Shown: positions 8,780 through 19,558, counted from the first letter of the stretch. The stretch is DNA of 64,000 nucleotides from Microbacteriaceae bacterium (GCA_004297935.1 SCRE01000008.1:1-64000), one strand, 5' to 3'. The notes: generated by a model from the sequence alone, not told the origin. Made by a program: numbers and translations.

Positions 8780-9379
8780 GTGACCAGACTCTCCCTCGTT
8801 CGGCACGGACAGACGGATTGGAATCTTGCGCGCCGCATCCAGGGCGCAAGCGACATCCCGTTGAACGCGACAGGTCGAGCGCAGGCACAGGTCACCGCTG
8901 CCGCGCTGGCGCTGCGCGCGTGGGACGGGATCTATGCGAGTCCGCTGTCACGAGCGATGGACACCGCCCGGATCATTGCGCACACCAGCAATCTCGCCGA
9001 GCCGCAACCGATCGCGGAGATGACCGAGCGACGCTACGGCGAAGCGGAGGGGCTCACCGGCGAGGAGATCCTCGCGCGATTTCCGGACGGCGTCACCGTG
9101 CCGGGCAGGGAGACACGCGATGAGGTCGTGGCCCGTGCACTGCCGGCGCTGACCGAGCTGGCCGAGAACAACCCGGGCCGCAGCATCATCGTGGTCAGTC
9201 ATGGCGGCGTGATCGCCTCGCTGGTGCGTGCCCTCACCAATCATGCCCTACCCGGGCCGGGAGAGGTCATTCCGAACGGGTCCGTGCATGATTTCGTGTT
9301 TCGGGATGGCCGCTTGGCCGTCGAGCGATTCAATCTCAGCCCGGAGGATCACGACCTCTTCACTGCCGTGGTGTCCTAG
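8780..9379 (+). CDS. histidine phosphatase superfamily protein (phosphoglycerate mutase-like)
   Basis: 199 residues. The phosphohistidine motif LVRHGQTDWN is at the N-terminus; SPLSRAMDTARII, an acidic TERRYGEAEGLTGEE segment and VVSHGGVIASLVR (second catalytic His) follow in family order. This branch is cofactor-independent phosphatase-like (CobC/GpmB type) rather than glycolytic mutase; the substrate cannot be told from sequence. Start is GTG 8780, preceded by AGGA at 8771-8774; the frame is open upstream, but that overlaps the sirtuin's 3' end. It lies 70 bp behind the sirtuin gene and may be cotranscribed with it. Confidence 0.88.
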   Translation: MTRLSLVRHGQTDWNLARRIQGASDIPLNATGRAQAQVTAAALALRAWDGIYASPLSRAMDTARIIAHTSNLAEPQPIAEMTERRYGEAEGLTGEEILARFPDGVTVPGRETRDEVVARALPALTELAENNPGRSIIVVSHGGVIASLVRALTNHALPGPGEVIPNGSVHDFVFRDGRLAVERFNLSPEDHDLFTAVVS

Positions 9380-9396
9380 CACCGCGGCCGACACGG

Positions 9397-10497
9397 TCAG
9401 AGCCGGCGGCGCCCGCTCGCGCGGCTGACGGTCGCCGTCAGGACGGTGAGCAGATGCTCCGCCGACCCCGCCCAGGTGAACCCGCCCGCCGTGCGGATCG
9501 ACTGCGCCGATCGCCGCGCCCATTCCTGCGGATCTTCGAGCGACCGGATGGCGCGGGCAAGATCCTCTACGCTGTGCGGATCGAAGAACAGCGCCGCGTC
9601 CGCCCCGATCTCCCGGAAGATCGGGATGTCGCTGACGACGACGGGGGTTCCCAGCGCCATCGCCTCGACGAGCGGGATGCCAAATCCTTCGTCGAGGGAC
9701 GCGCTCACCAAGGCCCGCGCGGCGGCGAGCTCTTCGTGGTATTCCGCATCACTGGCACCATCGTGGAAGACGAGGGCGGTGCCGGGAGCAAGCGCCTGCA
9801 GTCGCGCTTGCTCGGCCGGCGTCGCGTGACTCATCAGGTGCAGTCGATATCCCGGAAGCAGCGCCACGGCGCGCACCAGCGTCTCCACGTTCTTGTACGG
9901 CATGTACGAACCCATGTAGACGAGTGAATGCGACGTCGGGGCGCTGCGACCGGCAGCTTGCCCGGCCAGCGCGGTGGTCGGCGGGTCCGCTGCGTTGCTG
10001 ACCACGTGCACGGGGCGCCTCGTCAAGTTGTGTTCGCGAATCAGCGCGCGCGTGGTCTGGGAGACGGTCACGACGGCATCCGCACGGTTCAGCAGCAGGC
10101 GCTGCGGCCACCATGCCAGGTGATAGAGACGCCAGAGCAGCCGGATCGGCCAGGCAAAGTCTCGGGGCGGGGTGCGATTGCGGTAGTAGATCAGGTCGTG
10201 CACGGTCAGCACGAGCTTGTAACGGCGCCCCGCGGCCCCCATGGTCTGCATCGGCGTGAACACCACATCGGGATGCAACCGGTTGACCTGGTGGGCGACG
10301 AACGGCTCCCGGATGCTGGTGGGGGCGCTGATGATCTCCCACGGCAGGCTCGGCAGAAGCTCCAGCTGACGGTGATCGCTGATCAGCATCGTCACAGGAT
10401 GGAGCTTCGCCAACTCGGCCACGATCCCGGCGGTGTACCGGCTGATGCCGTCATGTCGGCCGATTCGGGTGTACCGGCAGTCGACCACGATCTTCAT
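9397..10497 (-). CDS. family 4-type glycosyltransferase
   Basis: 366 residues with a GT-B fold. The N-terminus (MKIVVDCRYTR, RHDGISRYTAGIVAEL) is the acceptor domain start typical of mannosyl/glucosyl transferases. VVTVSQTTRALI and HVVSNAADPP mark the domain boundary, and the donor domain has LVYMGSYMPYKNVETL and the E-x7-E motif in DEGFGIPLVEAMALGTPVV. It probably transfers a sugar from a nucleotide donor to a lipid or polysaccharide acceptor at the inner membrane face; acceptor unknown. Its ATG overlaps the hydrolase stop upstream (ATGA), indicating a two-gene operon. A much longer open frame continues upstream but is antisense to treS and has shadow composition. Confidence 0.87.
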   Translation of the reverse strand: MKIVVDCRYTRIGRHDGISRYTAGIVAELAKLHPVTMLISDHRQLELLPSLPWEIISAPTSIREPFVAHQVNRLHPDVVFTPMQTMGAAGRRYKLVLTVHDLIYYRNRTPPRDFAWPIRLLWRLYHLAWWPQRLLLNRADAVVTVSQTTRALIREHNLTRRPVHVVSNAADPPTTALAGQAAGRSAPTSHSLVYMGSYMPYKNVETLVRAVALLPGYRLHLMSHATPAEQARLQALAPGTALVFHDGASDAEYHEELAAARALVSASLDEGFGIPLVEAMALGTPVVVSDIPIFREIGADAALFFDPHSVEDLARAIRSLEDPQEWARRSAQSIRTAGGFTWAGSAEHLLTVLTATVSRASGRRRL

Positions 10498-11414
10498 CCG
10501 GATTCCTCCACGTCGAGGAAGTCCGTGATCAGTGCGGCTGCCTGCACAGGCGCCTCGTAGTGCACCAAATGGCCGACCCCGCTGATGATCCGCAGCGTCG
10601 CATCCGGGAACAGCCCCGCCAGCCGGCGAGATGCGGCGATCGGGGTGATGTCGTCTTTGTCGGCGACGATCAACAGCGTGCGTTCGGGGATCCGTGCGGC
10701 GAATTCGCTGACATCGTTGCTGACGGATGCCGTGAACGCCTCGAGCACGACCCTTCGGTCTGAGAACGCGCTGAAGTAGCGGTCGTGCTGATTGTGGATC
10801 CATCGACGCAGCGCCGGGTCCTTCGAGGTGGCCATGGTGATGCTCATCACGCGCACGATCGCCCGGTTGCGCAGCAGTGCGAACCCGAGTCGCTCGCCGA
10901 GCACGGAGCCGAGCCAGTAGTAGAAAACGGCCAGTCGGGTCAGGATGCCGCGAGGGCCCGACAACGCGGGCGCCGCGATCGGGTTGATCAACACGACGCC
11001 CTGCGGGGTCAGCGCGTCGGCCGACATGTGATCGGCCAGGGCGGCGGCGACCACGATCGAGCCGAACGAGTGCCCCAGAACGAGGAGTCTGCCCGTGAGC
11101 TGGAGCCCGGAGACGAATGCGCGCAGCCAGGCGGCGTAGCCGTCGATGTCGTGTGTGGCGGGCAACGACTCCGACGAGCCGAATCCCGGCAGGTCGGGGC
11201 AGATCAGCCGGAGTGTCGGAAGCTGGGCGACGATCGGCTCGAGCCCGTGATGGTCGCCGCGGAAGCCGTGGACGACGACGACCGTCGTCGCCGCGGCCGG
11301 ATCGCCGTACTCCCAGTAGCGGGTCGCGCGACCGCGAACGACCAGCGACCGCTCGCGTACCGGGATTCCGTCGAGCTGCTGAGCGTATGGTGAGGGCACG
11401 ATCATCACGCTCAA
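10494..11414 (-). CDS. alpha/beta-hydrolase
   Basis: 306 residues of alpha/beta-hydrolase fold. VVVVHGFRGDHHG forms the oxyanion-hole region, LVLGHSFGSIVV is the nucleophile elbow with Ser in GHSFG, LLIVADKDDIT supplies the acid and GVGHLVHYEAP the catalytic His. Substrate unknown; the cap-domain region (RLAVFYYWLGSVLGERLGF) is hydrophobic, compatible with a lipophilic or membrane-associated substrate. It overlaps the glycosyltransferase gene by 4 bp, so the two may act on one glycoconjugate. ATGs at 11414 and 11405 are both possible starts. Confidence 0.87.
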   Translation of the reverse strand: MSVMIVPSPYAQQLDGIPVRERSLVVRGRATRYWEYGDPAAATTVVVVHGFRGDHHGLEPIVAQLPTLRLICPDLPGFGSSESLPATHDIDGYAAWLRAFVSGLQLTGRLLVLGHSFGSIVVAAALADHMSADALTPQGVVLINPIAAPALSGPRGILTRLAVFYYWLGSVLGERLGFALLRNRAIVRVMSITMATSKDPALRRWIHNQHDRYFSAFSDRRVVLEAFTASVSNDVSEFAARIPERTLLIVADKDDITPIAASRRLAGLFPDATLRIISGVGHLVHYEAPVQAAALITDFLDVEESG

Positions 11415-11476
11415 GTGTATGCAGCGAGTGAATAGGACCTAAACTCGAACGAATGTAATCGCTTGCCGGGCGGGGA

Positions 11477-11515
11477 TGTCGTATCGATACGACAAAGATA
11501 TCGATACGACAAAGA
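11477..11515. promoter_or_regulatory. 18 bp palindrome plus 17 bp tandem repeat in the treS leader
   Basis: TGTCGTATCGATACGACA at 11477-11494 is a perfect palindrome with a central CG, the symmetry usual for LacI-family operators. Overlapping it, TATCGATACGACAAAGA occurs twice in exact tandem (11482-11498 and 11499-11515), so the second copy repeats the right half of the palindrome and runs up to the AGGAGG of treS. A bound repressor here would sit directly on the ribosome-binding region of the gene. No regulator gene is adjacent. Confidence 0.6.
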
Positions 11516-11523
11516 GGAGGATC

Positions 11524-13224
<1,701 letters not shown>

Positions 13225-13250
13225 CGGTGGTGCGCCCTAGGCTTGCCGGC

Positions 13251-13937
13251 ATGAGCACATGGCAAAACGAACTGGGTGTATTCGACCTCGAGACGACCGG
13301 GGTGGATGTCGACACCGCGCGCATCGTGACCGCGAACGTCGGCCTGATCGACGACGCAGGAGCGGTGATCGAAGGCATCGACTGGATCGTCAACCCCGGC
13401 GTTTCGATCCCCCCGCAGGCCAGCGCGGTACACGGCGTCAGCACCGAACGCGCGCAGGCGGAAGGCCGCGACCCGGCTGAGGCGGTCGAGGAGATCATGG
13501 TGGCGTTATGCGCCATCCTGAACCGCGGTATTCCGGTGGTGGCATATAACGCGCCGTATGACTTCACGGTGCTGGAACGCGAGGCCGCGCGTTACGGTCT
13601 GGACCCGCTGAGCGAACCGGCACCGATCGTCGACCCGCTGGTGATCGACAAGGCCCTCGACAAGTACCGCAAGGGCAAGCGCACGCTCGAGGCGACGGCG
13701 CAGTTCTACGGAGTGGAACTTGCCGCTGCCCACGACGCGGGGGCCGATGCCGTCGCGGCCGGCCGGGTGGCACAGGCCATCGCACGGGCCCATGTCGTCG
13801 AACTCGACCTGGATGCCGCCGAACTGCACAGGCGTCAGGTTCGCTGGAGTCAGGAACAGGCCGCCGATTTCCAGGCCTACATGAGACGGGTGAAAGATCC
13901 GTCGTTCACGACGTCCGGCTCCTGGCCCGTTCGCTGA
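13251..13937 (+). CDS. DEDDh-family 3'-5' exonuclease (DnaQ-like)
   Basis: About 228 residues. Exo I is LGVFDLETTGVDVD with the metal-binding Asp and Glu; Exo II lies in VVAYNAPYDFTVLERE; Exo III is AAHDAGADAVAAGRVA, giving the DEDDh set. These single-domain proteins are homologous to the DNA polymerase III epsilon proofreading subunit but are usually stand-alone exonucleases of unassigned role in actinobacteria. The C-terminus (RQVRWSQEQAADFQAYMRR) is conserved in this subgroup as I recall it. An in-frame ATG at 13221 overlaps the treS stop in an ATGA and could give coupled translation; MSTWQNELG at 13251 fits the family start better. Confidence 0.85.
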   Translation: MSTWQNELGVFDLETTGVDVDTARIVTANVGLIDDAGAVIEGIDWIVNPGVSIPPQASAVHGVSTERAQAEGRDPAEAVEEIMVALCAILNRGIPVVAYNAPYDFTVLEREAARYGLDPLSEPAPIVDPLVIDKALDKYRKGKRTLEATAQFYGVELAAAHDAGADAVAAGRVAQAIARAHVVELDLDAAELHRRQVRWSQEQAADFQAYMRRVKDPSFTTSGSWPVR

Positions 13938-13961
13938 ACGGGAATCGCCGCCTGCGGGGTC

Positions 13962-14213
13962 TTACTTGCCGAAGCTCTTGAACCGCTGGTTGAACTTCTC
14001 GACACGGCCGGCGGAGTCCATTATGCGCTGCTTGCCGGTGTAGAACGGGTGCGATGCGCTTGAGATCTCGACGTCGATCACCGGATAGGTGGTGCCGTCC
14101 TCCCACTCGATCGTCTTGTCGCTGGTCACCGTCGAACGCGTCAGGAACGTGGCACCGGACGCGAGGTCACGGAAAACCACCGGGGCGTACGCGGGGTGAA
14201 TGTCAGGCTTCAT
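13962..14213 (-). CDS. rpmE2: 50S ribosomal protein L31 type B (zinc-independent)
   Basis: 83 residues: [16 protein letters not shown] at the start and [13 protein letters not shown] near the middle are L31 type B signatures. There is no cysteine, so this is the form lacking the zinc-binding CxxC pair of type A. In many bacteria the C-minus paralogue is made when zinc is short, under Zur, and replaces the zinc form on the ribosome; I could not identify a Zur box by eye upstream. The start at 14213 has AAGGAA upstream. If this is the organism's only L31, regulation may differ. Confidence 0.95.
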   Translation of the reverse strand: MKPDIHPAYAPVVFRDLASGATFLTRSTVTSDKTIEWEDGTTYPVIDVEISSASHPFYTGKQRIMDSAGRVEKFNQRFKSFGK

Positions 14214-14326
14214 CAGGGGTTCCTTGCAAATTTGATAGGGATCTTCTCCGGTGGAGCAGCATGCTCGAGCGGGAAAGCAATACGGCCGCAAGGCCGACTA
14301 TCGAGTCTAGCAGAAGACGCATACGG

Positions 14327-15115
14327 CTACTGCAGGGCGCGTGCGGTGAAACGCGCTTCCGATTCGGTCAACCTGATCGGAAGCGCGAACGCCGCGGTCA
14401 GGTTCTCGGAGGTGAGCGCTTCACCGATGGGGCCAGCAGCGACGATCCCACCGTCGGCGAGCAGCATGACGTGCGTGAAGCCCAGCGGGATCTCCTCGAC
14501 GTGATGGGTGACCAACACGATCGCAGGAGAGCCCGGGTCGCTTGCATAGCCGCCCAGCAGTTGGACCAACTCTTCTCGCGCGCCCAGATCCAAGCTCGCA
14601 GCCGGCTCGTCGAGCAGCAGGATCTCCGGGTCGGTCATCACGGCCCGGGCGATCTGCACGCGCTTCTGTTCGCCGTCGCTGAGCGCGCCGAATCGACGGT
14701 CGGCCAGATGGTCGAGCTTCCACTCCGCCAGCACGCGTCGGGCGCGGCGGATGTCGATGTCCTCGTAGTCCTCGTTCCACCGGCCGGTGACCGAGTACGC
14801 GGCGGTCAACACGACGTTCAGCACGCTCTCCCCACCCGGGATCCGGCGCGCGAGTGCACTCGATGCGAAACCGATTCTGGGCCGCAGCTCGAACAGGTCG
14901 ACCGCGCCCACCTTCTCCTCGAGCACCTCGGACGATCCGGTCGTCGGATGGATGGCTGCCGCGGCCAGTTGCAGCAGGGTGGTCTTGCCCGCGCCGTTGG
15001 GGCCGAGGATCACCCAGCGCTGATCAGAGTCCACTGCCCAGTCGACGGAGTCGAGGATCGTGTTTCCGTCGCGGATGATCGAGACAGAGGTGAGCTGCAG
15101 TACACGGCTGGACAT
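14327..15115 (-). CDS. ABC-type ATP-binding protein without adjacent permease
   Basis: 262 residues, one complete ABC ATPase: Walker A LGPNGAGKTT, a Q-loop region, a modified signature LSDGEQKRVQIARA, Walker B EILLLDEPAASLDLG and switch VTHHVEEIPLGFTH. The signature has D in place of the usual second G, as in YlmA/ModF-like ATPases. No permease or binding protein is encoded next to it, so it may act with distant membrane partners or in a non-transport role. The start at 15115 (MSSRVLQL) was chosen; upstream residues overlap an inverted repeat and the glgA 3' end. Gene order places it behind glgA on the same strand. Confidence 0.85.
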   Translation of the reverse strand: MSSRVLQLTSVSIIRDGNTILDSVDWAVDSDQRWVILGPNGAGKTTLLQLAAAAIHPTTGSSEVLEEKVGAVDLFELRPRIGFASSALARRIPGGESVLNVVLTAAYSVTGRWNEDYEDIDIRRARRVLAEWKLDHLADRRFGALSDGEQKRVQIARAVMTDPEILLLDEPAASLDLGAREELVQLLGGYASDPGSPAIVLVTHHVEEIPLGFTHVMLLADGGIVAAGPIGEALTSENLTAAFALPIRLTESEARFTARALQ

Positions 15116-15124
15116 GGCTCTTAG

Positions 15125-15143
15125 CCTAGTAGGGCCTACTAGG
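15125..15143. repeat. inverted repeat at the glgA 3' end
   Basis: CCTAGTAGG-g-CCTACTAGG is a perfect 9+9 bp inverted repeat. It spans the glgA stop codon (15139-15141) and lies nine bases upstream of the next ATG. As RNA it could form a short hairpin, and as DNA a symmetric protein site; it is not followed by a T-run. Confidence 0.55.
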
Positions 15144-16323
15144 AGATCAGCGATGCGTAGACGGCACGGGTCTGATCGGCGATGCTCGCCCACGAGAACA
15201 CCCGCTCCGCCCTGTCTCGGCCGGCGCGACCCATCCGGGCGGCAGTGTCCCGATCGTCGACGATGTCGATCAGCGAGGCCGCGAGATCTGCGACGAAACG
15301 TTCCGGGTCCGTCGGTGTCCCCGTCCCGTCATCCAGTTGCTGGATCGGCACCAATCGCCCCGTCACCCCGTCGTCCACCACCTCGGGGATGCCGCCCGTG
15401 GCTGTGCCGACGACAGGCAACCCGCAGGCCATCGCCTCCAAATTCACGATGCCGAGCGGTTCGTAGACAGACGGGCAGACGAAGACCGTCGATGCGCTGA
15501 GCACCGCAGCCAACTCTGATTGGCTCAGCAGTCGATCGATCCACACGACGCCGCTGCGTTCGCTTTGCAGCACTTCGACGCCCGCGGTCACCTCGGCCAT
15601 GATCGCTTCCGTGTCCGGGGCACCCGCACACAGCACCAACTGCACGTCGGGAGGCAGCAGTCGTGCAGCGCGGAGCAGGTACGGCAGCCCCTTCTGGCGC
15701 GTGATCCGGCCCACGAAGATGACGGCGGGCCGGGTCGGGTCGACACCGAGCGAGCGAGCGAGATCGGGCTCGTCGACGCGCCGCCAGCGCTGCAGGTCGA
15801 TGCCGTTGTAGATCACGTGCGTTCGGGACTCTTCGATGACGGGATAGCTGCGCAGAATGTCCCGACGCATGCCCTCGCTGACGGCGATGACGGCATCCGC
15901 CGATTCGAACGCGGACTTCTCCATCCAGCTCGAGACGCGGTAGCCGCCGCCGAGCTGTTCGGCCTTCCATGGGCGCAAGGGTTCGAGGCTGTGGGCGGTG
16001 ACGACGTGCGGGATGCCGTGCAACAACTGCGCAAGTCGGCCGCCCGCGTTTGCATACCAGGTGTGGGAGTGCACCAGGTCGGCACCGGCGACATCCTGGG
16101 CCATCTGCAGGTCCACACCGAGCGTGCTCAGAGCACCGTTCGCGCCGCCGAGCTCGGCAGGGATCCGGTAAGCGGTTGTTCCGGCCTCGGCGCGCGGGTC
16201 GCCGAAGCAGCGCACCTGGACGTCGACGTCCGGACGGAGCGCACGCACCAGCTCGGCAACGTGCACCCCTGCGCCGCCGTACACGGCGGGCGGGTATTCA
16301 CGCGTCAGGAGATCGACTCGCAT
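15139..16323 (-). CDS. glgA: glycogen synthase / ADP-glucose-dependent alpha-glucosyltransferase, actinobacterial GT4 type
   Basis: 394 residues, GT-B fold. The N-terminus LLTREYPPAVYGGAGVHVAELVR matches the actinobacterial GT4 GlgA (GlgM) family in pieces such as TREYPPAVYGGAG. HSHTWYANAG and VVTAHSLEPLRPWK follow, then VIYNGIDLQRW and the donor domain with FVGRITRQKGLPYLL and the E-x7-E in PSVYEPLGIVNLEAMACGLPVV. In mycobacteria the homologue mainly makes maltose-1-phosphate from ADP-glucose and glucose-1-phosphate for the GlgE pathway; in corynebacteria it is described as glycogen synthase. Which applies here is not resolved. It is divergent from glgC, which makes its donor, with only 46 bp between them. 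Confidence 0.9.
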   Translation of the reverse strand: MRVDLLTREYPPAVYGGAGVHVAELVRALRPDVDVQVRCFGDPRAEAGTTAYRIPAELGGANGALSTLGVDLQMAQDVAGADLVHSHTWYANAGGRLAQLLHGIPHVVTAHSLEPLRPWKAEQLGGGYRVSSWMEKSAFESADAVIAVSEGMRRDILRSYPVIEESRTHVIYNGIDLQRWRRVDEPDLARSLGVDPTRPAVIFVGRITRQKGLPYLLRAARLLPPDVQLVLCAGAPDTEAIMAEVTAGVEVLQSERSGVVWIDRLLSQSELAAVLSASTVFVCPSVYEPLGIVNLEAMACGLPVVGTATGGIPEVVDDGVTGRLVPIQQLDDGTGTPTDPERFVADLAASLIDIVDDRDTAARMGRAGRDRAERVFSWASIADQTRAVYASLIS

Positions 16324-16369
16324 GCCTGAACGCTAGTACAGTCGCGACATCTGCCTCTACTGTGGAGCC

Positions 16370-17611
16370 ATGGTAGGCAAGAAGATCTTCGGAATCGTCC
16401 TCGCCGGCGGTGAAGGAAAGCGGCTCATGCCGCTGACGGCGGACCGGGCAAAACCGGCTGTGCCATTCGGCGGACAATATCGATTGATCGACTTCGCCCT
16501 GTCCAATCTGATCAATTCGAATCTGCGCCAACTTGTGGTGCTCACGCAGTACAAATCGCACAGTCTCGACCGGCACGTTTCGCAAACCTGGCATCTCGAC
16601 GGGCTCCTCGGCGCCTACATTGCATCGGTCCCGGCGCAGCAGCGCCTCGGCAAGCGCTGGTTCAGCGGCTCCGCTGACGCGATCCTGCAGAGCATGAACT
16701 TGATCCGTGACGAGCAGCCCGACATCGTCGTGGTCGTCGGTGCCGACCACGTCTATCGGATGGACTTCGCCCAGATGATTCAGGCGCACATCGACTCCGG
16801 GGCCAGCGCCACGGTTGCGGCCATCCGGCAGCCGATCGCGCTTGCCGATCAATTCGGCGTGATCGAGGTCGACCCTGCGAATCCCGGGCGGATCGGGGCC
16901 TTCCGTGAGAAGCCGGCCGACCCGGCCGGCCTGCCGGATTTGCCCGGGGAGGTGCTCGCATCGATGGGCAACTACGTCTTCGACGTCAAGGCGCTGATCG
17001 ACGCCGTCGATCGCGACGGTCTGAAGCCCGACTCCAACCACGACATGGGCGGCGACATCATCCCCGACTTCGTCTCGCGCAATGAGGCCGGCGTGTACGA
17101 CTTCATCCGCAACGACGTACCCGGATCGACCGATCGCGACCGCTACTACTGGCGGGATGTCGGAACGATCGACTCGTTCTTCGAAGCGCACCAAGACCTC
17201 ATCTCGACACTCCCGGTGTTCAACCTGTACAACCGGGCGTGGCCGATCTTCAGTCAGCAGTTGAACTCTCCGCCGGCGAAGCTCGTTCGCGACGCGAACG
17301 GCAGCATCGGCACGACGATCGATTCGATCGTGTCGCTCGGTTCGGTCATCTCCGGTGCACATCTGGAACGCAGTGTTCTCGGCCCATGGGCGAAGGTCGG
17401 ATCCGGTGCTCGGGTTCTCGACTCCGTGGTGTTCGATCGCGGCCTCATCTCACCGGGCGCGAGTGTCAGCCGGGCTATTCTGGACAAGGATGTTGTAGTG
17501 GAACCCGGAGCGCACATCGGCGATGACCGGGAGCGTGACAGGGCACGTGGATTCACCGTCACAGAGTCCGGAATCACGGTTGTCGGAAAAGGAGTCCACG
17601 TCGTTCCATGA
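16370..17611 (+). CDS. glgC: glucose-1-phosphate adenylyltransferase
   Basis: 413 residues. The nucleotidyltransferase domain opens with [21 protein letters not shown] and [15 protein letters not shown], then [18 protein letters not shown] and FREKPADP (each a GlgC signature). The C-terminal left-handed beta-helix is visible as repeated hexapeptides ([22 protein letters not shown]). It makes ADP-glucose and PPi from ATP and glucose-1-phosphate, the committed step of glycogen synthesis, and is usually controlled allosterically by glycolytic intermediates. It is divergent from glgA. Its stop TGA overlaps the ATG of an 11-codon open frame leading to serB. Confidence 0.96.
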   Translation: MVGKKIFGIVLAGGEGKRLMPLTADRAKPAVPFGGQYRLIDFALSNLINSNLRQLVVLTQYKSHSLDRHVSQTWHLDGLLGAYIASVPAQQRLGKRWFSGSADAILQSMNLIRDEQPDIVVVVGADHVYRMDFAQMIQAHIDSGASATVAAIRQPIALADQFGVIEVDPANPGRIGAFREKPADPAGLPDLPGEVLASMGNYVFDVKALIDAVDRDGLKPDSNHDMGGDIIPDFVSRNEAGVYDFIRNDVPGSTDRDRYYWRDVGTIDSFFEAHQDLISTLPVFNLYNRAWPIFSQQLNSPPAKLVRDANGSIGTTIDSIVSLGSVISGAHLERSVLGPWAKVGSGARVLDSVVFDRGLISPGASVSRAILDKDVVVEPGAHIGDDRERDRARGFTVTESGITVVGKGVHVVP

Positions 17612-17643
17612 GTATCACCGTGCTACCGGCATCGCTGCGATGA
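17608..17643 (+). other. 11-codon mini-ORF linking glgC and serB
   Basis: ATG at 17608 overlaps the glgC stop (ATGA), encodes [11 protein letters not shown] and ends at TGA 17641-17643, which overlaps the ATG of serB at 17640 in a second ATGA. The 4 bp overlaps at both ends are exact. It could carry ribosomes from glgC to serB by termination-reinitiation, or be a relic of a frameshifted serB N-terminus. There is no evidence that the peptide itself matters. Confidence 0.4.
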
Positions 17644-17684
17644 GCACTGCTGCGATGAACACTGTTGCGATGAGCACTGCTGCG
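17634..17684 (+). repeat. 15 bp tandem repeat at the serB start
   Basis: The unit GCTGCGATGAGCACT occurs at 17634-17648, then GCTGCGATGAACACT (17649-17663), GTTGCGATGAGCACT (17664-17678) and a partial GCTGCG. Each unit carries an in-frame ATG, encoding MSTAA-MNTVA-MSTAA, so serB has three equally spaced candidate starts (17640, 17655, 17670). Confidence 0.75.
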
Positions 17685-18356
17685 CCTCTTGTCGTGCGTG
17701 CGCCGTCGGCCATGGCGACCGCTCGCCTTCTGGTCGTCCTTGACGCAGACTCGACACTCATCCAGAACGAGGTGATCGAACTCCTCGCCGAGCATGCTGG
17801 ATCGCTCCACGCCGTCGCGGCGGTCACGGAGCGGGCGATGCGCGGCGAACTCGACTTCGCGGAAAGCCTGCGTGCCCGCGTCGCCACCCTCGCCGGGTTG
17901 CCGCGCACCGTGTTCGACGCGGTCGCCGAACGCATCCGGGTGACCGACGGCGTTCCCGCACTCATCGCGGCCGTCCACTCGGCCGGCGGCGCGGTCGGGG
18001 TCGTATCGGGAGGCTTCCACGAATTGCTCGACCCGCTCGGTGAGAGGCTCGGGCTGGATTTCTGGCAGGCCAACCGACTCGAGCTCGTCGATGGTGTGCT
18101 CACCGGTCGCGTCACGGGAGCGATCGTGGATGCCGCGGCCAAAGCGAACGCGTTACGCACGTGGGCGCAGCAGCTCGGCATTCCGGCCGGTCGTTGCATT
18201 GCGGTCGGCGACGGAGCCAACGATCTGCAGATGATGGCGGCGGCTGCTCTGTCCGTCGCGTTCAACGCGAAACCGGTCGTGCGCCGGGCTGCAGACGTTG
18301 TCATCGACACGCAGGACCTGAGTCAGCTGCTGCCCCTGCTCGGTCTGCGCGGCTGA
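17640..18356 (+). CDS. serB: phosphoserine phosphatase
   Basis: Up to 238 residues of the HAD superfamily. Motif I is VVLDADSTLIQNE with the nucleophile D35 and D37; the cap region (LAEHAGSLHAVAAVTERAMRGELDF, seen in parts) is SerB-like; motif II VVSGGFHELL and motif III/IV with AVGDGANDLQM follow. It hydrolyses 3-phosphoserine, the last step of serine synthesis, in the cytoplasm. No ACT domain is present, as in the short SerB form. The N-terminal 15-20 residues come from a tandem repeat (M(S/N)T(A/V)A three times) and are probably dispensable; ATG 17709 is the last possible start before the catalytic domain. Confidence 0.92.
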   Translation: MSTAAMNTVAMSTAAPLVVRAPSAMATARLLVVLDADSTLIQNEVIELLAEHAGSLHAVAAVTERAMRGELDFAESLRARVATLAGLPRTVFDAVAERIRVTDGVPALIAAVHSAGGAVGVVSGGFHELLDPLGERLGLDFWQANRLELVDGVLTGRVTGAIVDAAAKANALRTWAQQLGIPAGRCIAVGDGANDLQMMAAAALSVAFNAKPVVRRAADVVIDTQDLSQLLPLLGLRG

Positions 18357-18391
18357 CGACATGCGTGTGCGGCCGGCGGGCCGGGCGATCG

Positions 18392-19168
<777 letters not shown>

Positions 19169-19243
19169 TCATTTTATGGGCTGCACAGGACGTAGGCTTG
19201 AGGTGACGGAATCCTTCATCCGTAGAACGTCGATCGTACGGCC

Positions 19244-19558
19244 ATGAAACAGCAAACCATCACTTCACTCCCCCAAGCTCCCGACGCGGAGCGGCGCGGT
19301 CGCGTGATCAAATACTCGGTCGCCATGGGCATCCGCGTGCTCTGCATCCTCTCCATCCTGTTCATTCACGGCTGGTGGGTCCTCATCCCCGCCGCCGGTG
19401 CGGTGTTCCTGCCGTACGTCGCCGTCGTCATCGCGAACGTGGGCGCTGGCGAGCGCAGCGGACGGGTTGAGCGTCCCGGCAACATCGTTCGCGCAGGCGG
19501 CACGGCTGAGCCCCGAGAGACCGACTCCACGACGTCGTCTGAAGAGAAGACCGGGTGA
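19244..19558 (+). CDS. DUF3099-family small membrane protein
   Basis: 104 residues. Two close hydrophobic segments (YSVAMGIRVLCILSILFIHGWWV and LIPAAGAVFLPYVAVVIANVG, about residues 24-67) form a helical hairpin, followed by a charged Ser/Thr/Glu tail (GNIVRAGG, then TTSSEEKTG). The layout and the RGRVIKYSVAMGIR entry match DUF3099, an actinobacterial family with no assigned function. Its stop overlaps the GTG of the next gene (GTGA), so the two are likely made together. Confidence 0.85.
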   Translation: MKQQTITSLPQAPDAERRGRVIKYSVAMGIRVLCILSILFIHGWWVLIPAAGAVFLPYVAVVIANVGAGERSGRVERPGNIVRAGGTAEPRETDSTTSSEEKTG

